Source of the DNA: Chrysomallon squamiferum
Taxonomy: Eukaryota; Mollusca; Gastropoda; Neomphalida; Peltospiridae
Reading direction: 5' to 3'
Length of the DNA stretch: 64,000 nt
Assembly (NCBI GenBank): GCA_012295275.1
Contig: CM022670.1
Coordinates: 16,823,698 to 16,887,697 of the forward strand
Within the stretch, counting starts at the first letter, position 1. Every line of letters starts with the position of its first letter. Below are positions 12,788 through 24,359 of the stretch, one piece after another. The translations under genes and the position numbers were made by a program. The notes beneath the pieces were generated by a model. The model was not told where the DNA came from and did no database searches. It saw only the letters and a program-made list of their open reading frames with translations.

Positions 12788-12790
12788 ATT
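12580..12790. repeat. AGT array opposing the ACT array
   Basis: AGT units with AGC and AAT variants over about 210 bp. The upstream array is ACT on the same strand, so the two are inverted relative to each other with about 70 bp of complex DNA between. Confidence 0.93.
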
Positions 12791-12848
12791 GTTTCTGATT
12801 GACATCTAGATTTGTATTTCTATGTTCATTCAGTAGCATTTCCTAATG

Positions 12849-12902
<54 letters not shown>
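12849..12902. repeat. (GATA)n-(GACA)n microsatellite
   Basis: About nine TAGA units switch directly to about four CAGA units. Confidence 0.96.
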
Positions 12903-13194
12903 CGTAGACAGATATTAAGATTATTATCAGAAATCTTTAACATTCTATTTCTCTCTCGATTCTAAATTGAAAATTATTTTAAACTGTACAAAATGAACCA
13001 CGGTATCCTATTGTTTTTTTGGTTTGTTTGTTGTTGGTTTTTCTGTTGTTTTGTTATTTTACTTTATCTAATTTTATATGTGTATGTTGTTTTCTAACCT
13101 CTATTTTTATTTACTTTTTTTTCCCCTTCAGATCTACCAGAAAATAAATAATAATACTGGTCAATAGAATGCAACTGTCACTAAACACACAAAC

Positions 13195-13510
13195 CCCAGA
13201 AAGGTGTTTCTCCAACATGGCGCTCGCTTATCAATTACCAGCTTAATTCTGAAAGCGAAGCATATGTTGAAAATGCTTTTAACAGGTTAAATGTCATCAT
13301 GTTGTTAGGAAAGCAAATGCAAATATTATCGAAGGTTGGCTTTGTTTGTGTATATGTTTAAAAGAGTTTCTCGCGACTACAGTTACGGCTCGGAGACGTG
13401 AGCGACAATCGAGACAGCGCCCTGAACTAGCTACTTCGTCTGTGTTTGACGTTGTCGCCGTAAATGACACCTCGGCCATCACGAGTCGGTGAGAACAAGC
13501 ACCCCCCACC
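13195..13510. promoter_or_regulatory. Complex island with POU octamer, candidate enhancer
   Basis: Complex CpG-bearing sequence. It holds a perfect octamer ATGCAAAT (13317-13324), a CAACATGGCG word (13213-13222), and homeodomain-type CAATTACC and CTTAATTC words near 13231-13245. No plausible protein is encoded on either strand. Regulatory function is inferred from composition, motifs and its position about 11.5 kb upstream of the DM-domain gene. Confidence 0.4.
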
Positions 13511-13548
13511 TGAACTGGTAGTAGATTAGTAATTATGTAAGTTGTTGT

Positions 13549-13833
13549 CAGTATATGTATGTGTAGTGTGTTTGTGTGTGTGTGTGTGTATGTGTGTGTT
13601 TGTGTGGGTATGTATGTGTGTGTTTGTGTGGGTATGTATGTATGTTGTATGTATGTATGTATGTATGTATGTATGTATGTATGTAGGTAGGTATGTATAT
13701 ATGTATGTGTGTATGGTGTATGTATGTATGTAGATGTGTGTGTATTATGTACGTATATTCAATTGTATGTTTATGTTTGTATGTATGTGTGCATGTGTAG
13801 ATGTGTGTGTATTACAGTATATATATTGTAGTA

Positions 13834-13870
<37 letters not shown>

Positions 13871-14005
13871 ATCTGTATATTATTCATATACATGTGTGTA
13901 TATACATGTGTATATATATATATATATGTTTGTACGCATGCGTTTACATGCGTTTATGTGTGTTTATGTTTGCCTGTATGTAAGTATGGATATGTCTGTG
14001 TATGT
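13549..14005. repeat. GT/GTAT compound microsatellite, about 450 bp
   Basis: GTGT, ATGT, TAGG and TATA units intermixed. All long frames here are Cys/Val/Tyr low-complexity artefacts. Confidence 0.95.
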
Positions 14006-14029
14006 ATAAAGGAAGATGAGTAATAATTT

Positions 14030-14230
14030 CAAACAGATTACGAAGACGCCCGGTTCAGCGCGGTACCTGTGACGTGGAGTGTCGCTGAAAACTCGTGTAA
14101 AACAATATTCAGTTACTCCAGGCTGGCGGCACAAGCGATAAAAAACTTGAAGAGTGGAACCGACAGAAGAGTTGACATTCTATCAAGTTACGATTTAGTC
14201 TAAGTATTGTTGTGTTAGGTGAGACTCGAA
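14030..14230. promoter_or_regulatory. Short complex CpG-bearing island
   Basis: About 200 bp of complex sequence with several CpGs, ending near GTTGTGTTAGGTGAG. No coding signal and no clear motif cluster. It may be a conserved non-coding element or simply unexpanded ancestral DNA. Confidence 0.25.
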
Positions 14231-15079
14231 AGGAATGCGCGTAGTGTTATTTAGATTTTGTATTTGACGACAGCATGGACGTGTACATGTACATGATTAA
14301 GCACGTACACATACACAGACGCAAGAGATAGATGATATGATATATGGACATATGTTGATACTTATCATGATTGTAGTTATCATCTCTCTCTCTGTCTGTC
14401 ATCCATATGTGTGTATGTTTGTGTTTATGTATGTGTTTAATCATAGAGATATATTCTGATATTTTTAAATTTTTGGGGTTTCTTTTTAAAGTGTAAGAGT
14501 CACAGTTCAAACTGAGTTAAATGCATTTTTATTTATGGTTAATTATTGTCCTTCCATAACAGATTAATTAATTAACTAATGCCTGTATGAGTGTGTGATA
14601 AAGAATAATTAGATCAGTTTGTAAAACACATACATAACATTTTTAAAACTACACATTTATACAAGTATAATATTACTGGTTTTTAGATATAATACTGTTT
14701 TTGTTAATCAAAGTTTTCATCAGAAGTATTCATTCCGCACGTTCTTACTTCGACAGATTTTGAAACAGTTAAAAAAAAGAAAATAATAATTTCAGGTTTC
14801 ATTGATTGAACCATGTAGCGGTCTTAGAGCTGACAGAATCAAACGACTGATAAAAACACAGAAACATCAATTGTGTGATATTAATGAATTTCTGGCAAAT
14901 ACATGACACTTTCTACAGTTATCTGTTTCCCGAAGCCGATAGAGAAGAAATGAAATAATAAGACGATCATTTTGTTTGCTCCTTTGCCGACAATTCAAAA
15001 GACATCAATATCGTTAACGAAATTGTTTCCGTACTTTTATTTCCTTCTTCTCTATGCTACTTTTTCTTTTCAATTAAGA
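14231..15079. other. Intergenic, AT-rich
   Basis: Mostly complex AT-rich DNA with a short CT run near 14383. No gene, RNA or repeat family recognised. Confidence 0.7.
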
Positions 15080-15599
15080 TGATTTAAAAAAGAATAATGT
15101 GTCCAATATGAATGTACATTTGGCGAAAATTGATTGTCGTGTTGTAATCAAACGAACGATACTCTTCCGGCTGGGCGACTGCGCCCGGGAAAGACCGACA
15201 AAAATGAATTCCTTTCTGATTCGGACGACCGCGTCATCCCAGCGAGCGTCGCCGACCTGGACGAAGTGGGCACGTCTCGCAGCGGTTTTGGCAACTCTCG
15301 ATTGAATAAAATAATTAATTCTCCACAATGGCCATCATTTGATTTCGCAAATGAAATTGGCAGAATATCTGTGAAGTATCTATAAAATTACCCAGCTATG
15401 AACTGTCGCATTTGACAAGAAATAACATCACAAATGAAAGTCGGCTGTCAGTTTTTCAATTCAGACGGCCAGCGCCGACTGTGGTTAGAATTGTGAAGGA
15501 TATTCACTTTCCACATGGATTGTCCCTGGATGGTGATCGTTCGCACACTGGAGACGTTGTCAGACCAGAATCTAGAAAAATTAATTCCATCGGAGTATT

Positions 15600-15600
<1 letters not shown>
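15080..15600. promoter_or_regulatory. Complex island with SOX and homeodomain words
   Basis: Two CpG-bearing segments (15120-15300 and 15400-15560). ATAATTAATT (15311-15320) lies directly beside a SOX-consensus ACAATGG (15325-15331), a spacing compatible with cooperative binding. Overlapping frames of 68-84 codons on both strands show no domain and are rejected as genes. Confidence 0.4.
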
Positions 15601-15632
<32 letters not shown>

Positions 15633-15983
15633 CTGTAGTATTTAAACATTATCTTTTGTTCTTTCAACATAAATAGCATTATATTTTAATATAACTTTTA
15701 TGAGAAAAAAAATAAAAATAATAAAATGTAATCTTCGGGAATAATTAAAGTTTAATGTTGAAAAGGAAAGCATATTTTCATAAAGAAATAATCACATGTA
15801 ATACACACACAGGCAATACAAGGCCCAGACACACACACAACACATAACACATACACAAAAATACAACAACAATAACAACACAAGAAAAAGAACAACAACA
15901 ACAAAAAGAAAGAACAAAATAAAGACACCTAAAATGTTTTCATTGACGTATTTATTTATTTGTTGTTCTTTCTTACTTTTAGT

Positions 15984-16022
<39 letters not shown>

Positions 16023-16077
16023 AATTCGGCGATCTATTCTAAAGGTTATACTAAAGCTTAATTTCTTGCTTTTTTTT

Positions 16078-16109
<32 letters not shown>

Positions 16110-16139
16110 CATCTTAAATTATTTTCCATCGAAATAATG
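15601..16139. repeat. Poly-T tracts separated by A/CA-rich DNA
   Basis: T runs at about 15605-15632, 15987-16021 and 16071-16110, with CA-rich and AAC-rich DNA between. Minus-strand poly-Lys frames are artefacts. Confidence 0.93.
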
Positions 16140-16760
16140 GCTTTCTTTCTTCCGATTCTGTAATCTGCCACTGATAACAGCTAATGCCGATAAACGCCTG
16201 ACAAAGTAGAAACGCTCTTTACAATAAATATGAAACCGAACATACGAATTAGTCTCCTTCTCTGAAAAGTCTGGTGGCTGGTAGAAATTCGAACACCCTA
16301 ATAGAGACGTGAAGTCAAACAGTGAAAGTCTGATTATACACTGACGTCAGTCAACTGAGCTGTAATCTGCTAAGCTGCCTTTCCAGACGACACAAGAGTC
16401 GTTTGCCGGCGGCGGAGGAATACAAAGAGACTTTCTTGTGTTAAATTCCCCCCTTGTTCGCCGCTCATCTCGGCTACCTTGGGTGGGGAACAAAACCCCC
16501 GGTCACGTTAACTAGAACCAAAAACAAACGCCCTCCGTTCTGCACCCGACAAAGGCGGACCAGGTCGCGACCTCAGGTCGTGCTGGTGACCCCGGAAGGA
16601 CACATGAATAGCAAACTAGCCACGTGATCAGAGCACGTGAGTCTCTATTATTTTGCACGACTACACTAAAAAATCGGTAATAATAAGCTGGATACAGTGC
16701 ACAGTTTTGAACTGCCACAGGGATGAAAACCGAAAGCTGTATCTACTCATGCGTCAGCTA
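16140..16760. promoter_or_regulatory. CpG-rich island with paired CACGTG boxes
   Basis: The most GC-rich upstream island, about 600 bp. It contains two CACGTG E-boxes at 16621-16626 and 16634-16639, a GCCGGCGGCGG stretch near 16405 and GCCGATAAACG near 16186. A minus-strand frame of 68 codons overlaps it without family resemblance. Candidate enhancer or CpG-island-like element. Confidence 0.4.
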
Positions 16761-16823
16761 CGAAACAGAAACTAAATTTGGTTCTTTGTTCTAGCAGAAA
16801 TAGTCTTAAATTAGTGGGCCTCA

Positions 16824-16967
16824 TTTTTTTTTTTTTTTTTTTTTTTTTTTTGTAGGGGCTTTACATGCAAAGTCAAACAAAGAATAAGTGTTTTCAGAAT
16901 GTGAAACATTTTTATATCTTAAAAATAAATATTTAACAATATATCATTTTAATATCATCATCATCTC

Positions 16968-17012
<45 letters not shown>

Positions 17013-17201
17013 TGATGTTACATTATTGTCATTATTACCATCATCATCATCATCATTATTATATTATTATTATTATTACTGTTGTTGCTACATTATTGTT
17101 GTTATCATCATCATCATTATTATTAATATTATATCATTTTTATTATTGTTGTTACATTATTGTTATTGTTGGTGTTGTTATTATTATTATTATTTCAATA
17201 A

Positions 17202-17236
<35 letters not shown>

Positions 17237-17499
17237 TTTATATAACGGCATATTACAATTTTAAATTACGGTAATGCTAGCTCTTCGCGCAACATCAAAT
17301 TGAATTTTTCACTCTTTGATCAAAATATAAATTTCAAACATTAGGCTTAAATCTGTGATTTCGTTTTGATCCAAACTGCTGTGTTTGCACACATCCATAA
17401 TGTTTTGATTTTATGTAAATTGTGTGTTTATTTATTACATTTACATTTTAATGAAATAATAACAAGGCGAACTGTTACCACTGAACATTGATCGAAACG
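16824..17499. repeat. Poly-T, ATT/ATC arrays and AT-rich spacer
   Basis: T run at about 16824-16851, ATT/ATC repeats at about 16955-17190, T run at about 17204-17233, then AT-rich DNA to 17499 without features. Confidence 0.9.
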
Positions 17500-17700
17500 T
17501 TCGGAAACATCACATGTGTGGACGCATTACACAAAATGCAAAACTCGTGCAAAAGGTCAACAGTTTATATCTATTGATATTCCCCGAGTAACGTCCGTGC
17601 GGACAACTAGTTACACACGCTACAGTCTGTCCGTAACCGTAACCGCTTGTTATTATTATTACTTTTCTGTCTTGTTTAACTGCTAATGACAAACAAGCAA
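17500..17700. promoter_or_regulatory. Short complex island
   Basis: Complex sequence with CpGs. Words seen: AAAATGCAAAAC, AAAAGGTCAACA and CTATTGATATTCC (onecut/CUT-like). No coding signal. Confidence 0.3.
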
Positions 17701-17990
17701 GTGATTAGATAGTCACTTCAGTAAGTACTAAAGTAAAGAAAGAAAGAAAGAAAAAAAAAAAAAGGATGAAAAGTTCTTCAATAAATTTATAAAAAAAAAA
17801 AGATGAAATAAAGCGTGTGAAGAGTGATATTATTTTTATATGTGAATTGTTTCTCTGCTTTCCGAGAAAAAGAAAAAGAAAATAAAAAAGAAAGAAAGAA
17901 AGAATGTGCCGAACAATAAAAAAAAAAAAAAAAAAAAGTATTTTCTTTTATTTTCTTTTCTTTTAATTTATATTATTATTATTATTTTTT

Positions 17991-18023
<33 letters not shown>

Positions 18024-18234
18024 TTTAAATTAGTGAAGCAGGTAGAGTGAATCAATTTGCAACATAAATTTGTCTTTTTGTTAAACATGAAACATGAAAC
18101 ATTTATTTTTTTCCAAAGTGAAATAATCGTAGTTAATTGGAAATCAGGCAAAATGTATTACCACTCTGTCCCTGGATCCTATTCCTCTGTTCTTGAGACC
18201 AGAACATTAGCCATTTGTGAATAATAATATGTTC
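17701..18234. other. Intergenic, A/T-rich
   Basis: GAAA-rich and poly-A tracts at about 17736-17765 and 17876-17938, and an ATT array with central poly-T at 17970-18025. No gene. Confidence 0.75.
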
Positions 18235-18256
18235 AGCTCTGTTCATGAACAGAGCT
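18235..18256. repeat. Perfect 22-bp palindrome
   Basis: AGCTCTGTTCA is immediately followed by its exact reverse complement with no spacer. Outside the core, AATAATAAT on the left and ATTATTATT on the right are also complementary, so a longer imperfect hairpin is possible. Confidence 0.95.
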
Positions 18257-18359
18257 ATTATTATTCGATATTCTCAGACAAGGGCTGAAGCCAAATTTGC
18301 CACCACGATCCTGTTTAATAACAGAAATAATACTTATAATATAACACTGTTACCACTAC

Positions 18360-18560
18360 TTTAATCCATACTTCTACTAATACTACTACTACAACTGCTA
18401 CTACTGCTGCTGCTACTACTATTACGGCCTCTGCTGCTACTACTGCTATTACTACTACTACTACTACTTTTACTACTAATACTACTAATGTTACTAATAC
18501 AGTTATCTCTGTTACTACCAACACTCCTACTATTATTGCTAGTACTATTAACACTAGTAC
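18360..18560. repeat. Imperfect ACT array
   Basis: About 200 bp of ACT, GCT and ATT units. The minus-strand Val-rich frame is an artefact. Confidence 0.92.
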
Positions 18561-19729
18561 TAGCTTTTTATAACTTTTCTGCAGCTACGTGTTTTCTATG
18601 TGTATTACTAGCAAAACTGTATTTGTATACATGTAAATATTCTTAGTATACAGTAATTATTTTTTTCACCGACTGTAAAGAACTTCACAAAGAAGGAGAG
18701 GACGTATGTGAGTGAGATTTATTAAAATAAATTTTCTGTAATAAATTTCCTTTTCACTTGTACAAAAAAAATCTATTTTCTCAAAGTGCGCTGGACAATA
18801 AATCTAAAAAAACCTCAGATGATGGAAAAGTTTAAAAAAAAAAAAAATAATAAAAAAATAATAAAAAAAAAAAATCCAAAATATCTTTTATAAAAATAGC
18901 TTTCGATTTTTGGGGAAATAAAAACAAAACCAATTTTCTTTTAACTATATTTTTTAAAAAGAAAATGAAAAAAAAAACAACAACACCCAAAACACTAGCT
19001 CATTGGGTTCATGGGGTTTGTAAATAATGACTGATAAGGAGATTCGGTTGTCACCTATGTCGTCAAAAAGTTTAATTTACACTACTGTTTCTTTCTAAAT
19101 AATTGAATTTAAGGCTACTTCGGACATATATATTGATATTAGCCAAGTTTATCAATCGTTATTTTTGTTTAATAAAACATAAAATGTGGCTTTACCAGAA
19201 TATCATTTCATAATTTAAAAAAAAATAAAAAAATAAAAAAATCATAAATTCCATGTTTGATCCATAAATATATATTATTTTTCCATGCAGATGTATGTGT
19301 ATGTGTGATGTATGTATGAATAGGTAGATGGATGCATGCAAGCATGTCAGTCTGGCAATCTCTCCATTTATGTGTGTGTGTCTGTGTGTGTGTGTCTGTG
19401 TGTGTGTGTGTGTGTAGGTATATAGTATCTACATTTATACATGTGTGTATGTATGTATGTAGCCAGTATTTTGACGAAATTTTATGCTGTAACCATAGTT
19501 ATATGTTCTTTATTTCTGTTTGAACCAGTTTGGTTTATTATTATTTTCTTTTTATTTTGCTTTAGTTTATAATATTTCATTTTATTTTATTTTATTTTAT
19601 TTTATTTTATTTTATTTTATTTTATTTTGTTTTATTTATTTATTTATTTATTTATTTTTATTTTTATTTTATTTATTTATTTATTTTATTATTATTATTT
19701 ATTTATTTATTTATTTTTTAAGTGGCTAC
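18561..19729. other. Intergenic with GT and TTTTA/TTTA arrays
   Basis: AT-rich DNA with A-rich runs at 18832-18875, GT repeats at about 19370-19415, then TTTTA units at 19578-19630 and TTTA/ATT units to about 19712. No gene. Confidence 0.8.
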
Positions 19730-20020
19730 TGTTTTTACGCAACACAGCACGTCTTTGTTCCCAGTTTCACACGTCTGTACGTGTGTGCACCCTGAATCCC
19801 CACAAAACACAAAACTTCACCCGTAAACGTAACATTTCATTAGTCAACACCCCATTATTAATAGATTTTCTATGTTGGCTGTGCGCAATGAAACTGGCTT
19901 TTCACCAGCTTCGAAGCATTAACTTTTTATGGTAATTCGAATAGGTGATTGTTGTCGAAACAAGATGGCTAAAATGTGAAACAAACGTGGTTTAAATTTC
20001 TCTGCAAAAAATCTGTTCCC
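19730..20020. promoter_or_regulatory. Complex island with CAAGATGGCT word
   Basis: Complex sequence between simple repeats. CAAGATGGCT at 19961-19970 resembles the YY1/Pho core. No coding resemblance. Confidence 0.3.
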
Positions 20021-20979
20021 ACCACATCAAAGTACGCTATAACTTATCAAAATGCATTCTCATGTTTTATTTGTTATTAAATTGTTACAAGGCAACGCTA
20101 TTGCTGACAGGTACGTTTTTTTTTTTTTTTTTTCAACATGGAGAACATTCAGTTTAAGACTGATTAGAAATATAAGATGTGTATATATATATAAAAAAAT
20201 AAACTAAAAAAACACCCAAAACAACTAACAAACATAAAGATGCAGCAATAAAACACACATGCTAATTCCTATTAAAGTAATAAAATATATTTTAACAAAG
20301 CAACACGGATCTGTACAACAAAGCATGTATTTACAAGTTAACAGAGAAATTAGTGATCCATTTTATATTGCCACCTTCACGATATTTATTTCAAAGAACA
20401 AATTGGCGTTTTCCGTACGAATCACGTGCTCGTGTACTGACTAGAGATAAATGTGTGATATCACTTGTCTATAATTTTCTCGTGATGTCAAGTATATTTT
20501 TATTTGAAAACAAAAAACAAAAAAAAAAAAAAACACAACCAAAAAAAAAAAAAAAAAAAAAAAAAAACACACCAACAAAACATATATAAATAAAATTACA
20601 ACTTCCTCTGCTTTTATGTTGGATGCTAATAAAACATTTCCTATTTAGTTTATTTAATTTAACATCTGCTGTATTCATTTACCTGGCTGGAAAACGTACA
20701 TGCTTAAGATCGTGTATTAGGATCGGATGCCAACCAGTTGAAAAGAAAAAGAAATATGAACAGTCCCGTAATACCTATTTATAACATTTAGTTATGTGTT
20801 TCTGAGATAAAGTTTGATATAATTTTGAATAGTTTTACAACTTTTTGAATTTTTTATTTTTTTTTATTTTTTTTTTTTTTTGTTCACCTGATTATAACAT
20901 TAAACAATGATAAAATTAAACAAATTAAATAAAAGTAAATTAATGAAGAAATAAAAACTCAGTAATATTAATAACAATA

Positions 20980-21015
<36 letters not shown>

Positions 21016-21239
21016 GTAAATAAATAAACAAACAAACAGTTAAACATGGAAAGTAATAAATAAATAAATAAATAAATAAAAATAAACAAATAACAAATAA
21101 ATAAATTAATTAATTAATAAACATGCAAGCAAACAAATATCAATTAAATAAACAAATAAACAAACTAGGGGACGTGTGCATTTTGGGGGGAGGATTAATT
21201 TTTTATTTTTTATCTTTAATTATTATAATTATTTCAGCT
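20021..21239. other. Intergenic, A/T-rich, several simple repeats
   Basis: Poly-T at 20117-20133, A-rich at 20516-20567, poly-T near 20858-20881, GAT repeats at 20977-21016 and AAAT repeats at 21051-21120. A short complex segment at 20390-20480 includes CACGTG at about 20423. No gene. Confidence 0.75.
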
Positions 21240-21700
21240 TATTTTATTGTTTTAACACAGACACTATGGAAGGTGTTTGTAAATATCAGAAAATGGTTTG
21301 TTGATATTTCTGCTCAATTTTATTTTTACAAATGTGTAATCGCTGCTGTCAGACATTGTGGAAATCCTTTTCCTTTCAGCGTTTTGAAAAGAAAACCGGA
21401 ACAGAAGACAAAAAGAGGATACGGCGTGCACAGTGTCAACAACGCGACAACATCGGCACAATGATGGGCACGTCGTCTTCTTTCAGTCGAGGCTTCTTAG
21501 CACGGGTTAACAAGCAGCATATCGCTTGGTAAACACTCGCCAGCCAGCCTACAGCCGAACTGAATGAGATTCCAAAATGAGGCAGCCGGATGTTCTGACC
21601 GGAAGTCACATTTGACGCTATTTGACGCGTCAAGAAGTCTCTGAAAATGAGTTTCTTCCGGTGTAAACAAATTTGTGTTGTGAAAATTAGCTTCTCTTAG
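21240..21700. promoter_or_regulatory. Complex island with ETS and FOX words, candidate enhancer
   Basis: About 460 bp of complex sequence 3.2 kb upstream of the gene. It contains ACCGGAAGT (21598-21606, ETS consensus), CCGGATGT near 21585-21592, and CTTCCGGT (21655-21662, ETS on the minus strand) directly abutting GTAAACAA (21663-21670, forkhead consensus). TTTGACGC is repeated near 21611 and 21621. Frames on both strands lack domains. Confidence 0.45.
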
Positions 21701-21829
21701 ATACCTAAAATTTACATTAAAACGTTTAATATAAGGAACATAATAACGATGGGAAATAATTAGTAACAAAAATAAAAGAGAATAAGGATAAAATAATAGC
21801 AGTTATGGTTGTAATACGTGTGAAATAAT

Positions 21830-22579
21830 CATGAGTATTAGTTTTGGTAGTCGTTGTGGTATAATTAGCTGTAGTGCTAGTAGCATCAGTAAACGTAGTA
21901 GTAGTAGTTGTTGTTAATAGTTGTATTAGAGTAATAGCAGTATTAGAGGTGCAAAAATAGTAGAAGTGGTAGCAGTAGTAGTAATATAGTAACCGTGATA
22001 GTAACAGAAGCAGTAATGGTAGAAGTATTAGCAGTAATAGTAGTAGTAGTAATGGGCAGTGTTAGTAGGAACAGCAGGAATGATAGTAGTAATAGAAGTA
22101 ATAGTAGCAGTAGTTGTAGTAGTTATAGCAGAAATAATAGTAAAAGTAGTAATAATAGTAGCAATAGTAGTAGTAGTAGTAGAAATAATAGTATTAGGGT
22201 TAGTAGTAATAATAGTAGTAATTGTGCTAGTAGTAGCAGTAAAAATAACAGTCATAGCTGAGGTAATAGTAGTAGTAGTAGTAGTAGTAGTGTTACAGTA
22301 GTAGTAATAGTGTTATAGTAATTGTTGTAGGTTGGTAATAGTAGTGTTGGTAATAGCAGTAACAGTAGTATCGGTGAAATAATAATAATGGTAGTAAAAA
22401 TAATATCGGTAGTAGCAGTAGCAGCAGTAATAGTTGTAGTACAGTAGTAGTAAGGTTAATAGACGTAGCTATAATGGTAGCATTAGTAGTAGTAATAGCA
22501 GTAATAACATGGGTACTAAGAAGTAGTAGTAACAGTAGTAATATTAATAATAATAGCAGTAGTAATAGAAGTCACAGTG

Positions 22580-22629
<50 letters not shown>

Positions 22630-22730
22630 TTTAACCGTAGTAATAGAAGTACTAATATTAGTAGTAATAATAGTTATAGTAGTAGACGACATAGTACTAA
22701 TAGTAGAGACATCAACAGATCATAATAATA
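21830..22730. repeat. Long imperfect AGT/AAT array, about 900 bp
   Basis: AGT units with AAT, AGC and TGT variants, and a clean AGT core at about 22580-22630. All Ser/Asn- or Val-rich frames across it are artefacts. Confidence 0.93.
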
Positions 22731-23821
22731 AATAAATAAAATAAAGAACATTAATATATAAATAACCATATTTTTAAAGTTATACATAATTTGTTTAAAG
22801 CAATATATTTTTAAATTATCTTTTATAAATTTTATTTGCTGAGCTTAACTGCCCTCAAATTTGTATTTGTATTTTGTTACTAAAACTTTGCAAAATGATA
22901 CTTTTTTGAAAGACGGTATGTTACCCATGTATGTATAATAAAAAAAAAAAAAAAAAAAGAAAGAAAGAAAAAAAATAAATAAATACACTTTCTGTTGTGT
23001 ACCTGTTAGCACATAGTATGACACAAAGAAATAAAATATCCATATATTGATGTCAATAAAATCTACATCTGCTCATGCAAATTAAAAAGATTCCTTTTTT
23101 GATTTTTATGAGAGGGGAGGTTATACAATAAAAATTCGTAATTTTTTTCTTCTTATTTATTATTTTATTGTAATTTTTTTTTTATTATTAGTATTTTTAA
23201 AAAATCAAAACCCATAACCTTTTGTTGGTGTGTTATTAAAAATAAATTAATAAATTTGGTTTGTAAGGTAAACGTTTTTTTTTTTTTTTTTTGTAATTGT
23301 TTTCTTCTTTCTTTGTTTTGTATATTTTTATATATTTTTTCAAAAATATTATTATTATCTTTTTTTTTTTTTTTTAAAAAAGAAAAAAGTTATAAGGAAA
23401 TATTAACATCCGCTTAAATTTAATAGATTTTAAAATAGAATACATTGTTATTTATTAACAGTGTGGCGTGTTTTTTGTGTTTTTTTTTGTGGGGGGGGTT
23501 GTACACAATAGGAGGTATATTAATAATGGTAAGTATCAAACACTCACATTAATTAATTTACTTATTTATTTTTATTAAAATACCTAGAAGAAAAAGATAT
23601 AGAAGAAAAATACAGGTGTGAAAAAGGTACTAAGAAAAGAAAGAAAGATTAAAATAAAATAGAAACCGAAAACATTAAACAGAAGAAAATGTTAAAACTT
23701 TAAAACAGGAAAATAAATAAATTAATTAATTAATTAATTAATTAGGGTTTCTAATCAGCAAGTTTTATTTTTCTTAACAAATATAAATAAAATTTATCAT
23801 TTATAATTTTAAAATAAATAA

Positions 23822-23901
<80 letters not shown>

Positions 23902-24359
23902 TGCGATTAAATAAAAATAAAAATAAAATACCTTGAAAAAAAATAATAGTAATTAAAGATATTAATACTTTAATTATATTATTATTCTTTTAATTTTATT
24001 AATTAATTTTATAATTGTGTTCAAAGAAAAAAAGATTAAATATAGACTTCAGTTTTCGTTTCTTATTTAACAGCTTAATTAATAAGTCTACCTTAGAGTT
24101 TAATTAATGTATTATTTTGTTTATTAATATTCAAATGTCAAATAACAAATGTTCAAATAAATACTCACAAACACATACAACCCTCAGTCGAGAATATATT
24201 ACAGTATCAAATTACTTGATTTATTTCATCATTTGATTTCTTAAAACAAAATAGTGCACTATTTTAAATAAATTAGTTTTTTTTTGGAGGGGGTTACATT
24301 TGCCAGTTTGAAATAAGATTCAGTTTTGTTAACAGAAACGCAAAGAAAATCGATGTCAT
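22731..24359. other. Intergenic, extremely AT-rich
   Basis: A/T homopolymers (22939-22958, 23277-23292, 23359-23376), a TA array (listed), ATTA units near 23718-23745 and AT-rich DNA. No gene or RNA. Confidence 0.8.
23827..23898. repeat. (TA)36 microsatellite
   Basis: Uninterrupted TA run of about 72 bases, self-complementary and prone to cruciform formation. Confidence 0.97.

Noticed and set aside
15074-15385. Short coding exon in the 15-kb island
   Set aside because: Three overlapping frames on both strands are open but none has family resemblance, and the region lacks convincing splice-site pairs.
16281-16310. tRNA T-arm-like word near 16290
   Set aside because: No matching acceptor, D or anticodon arms within tRNA distance.
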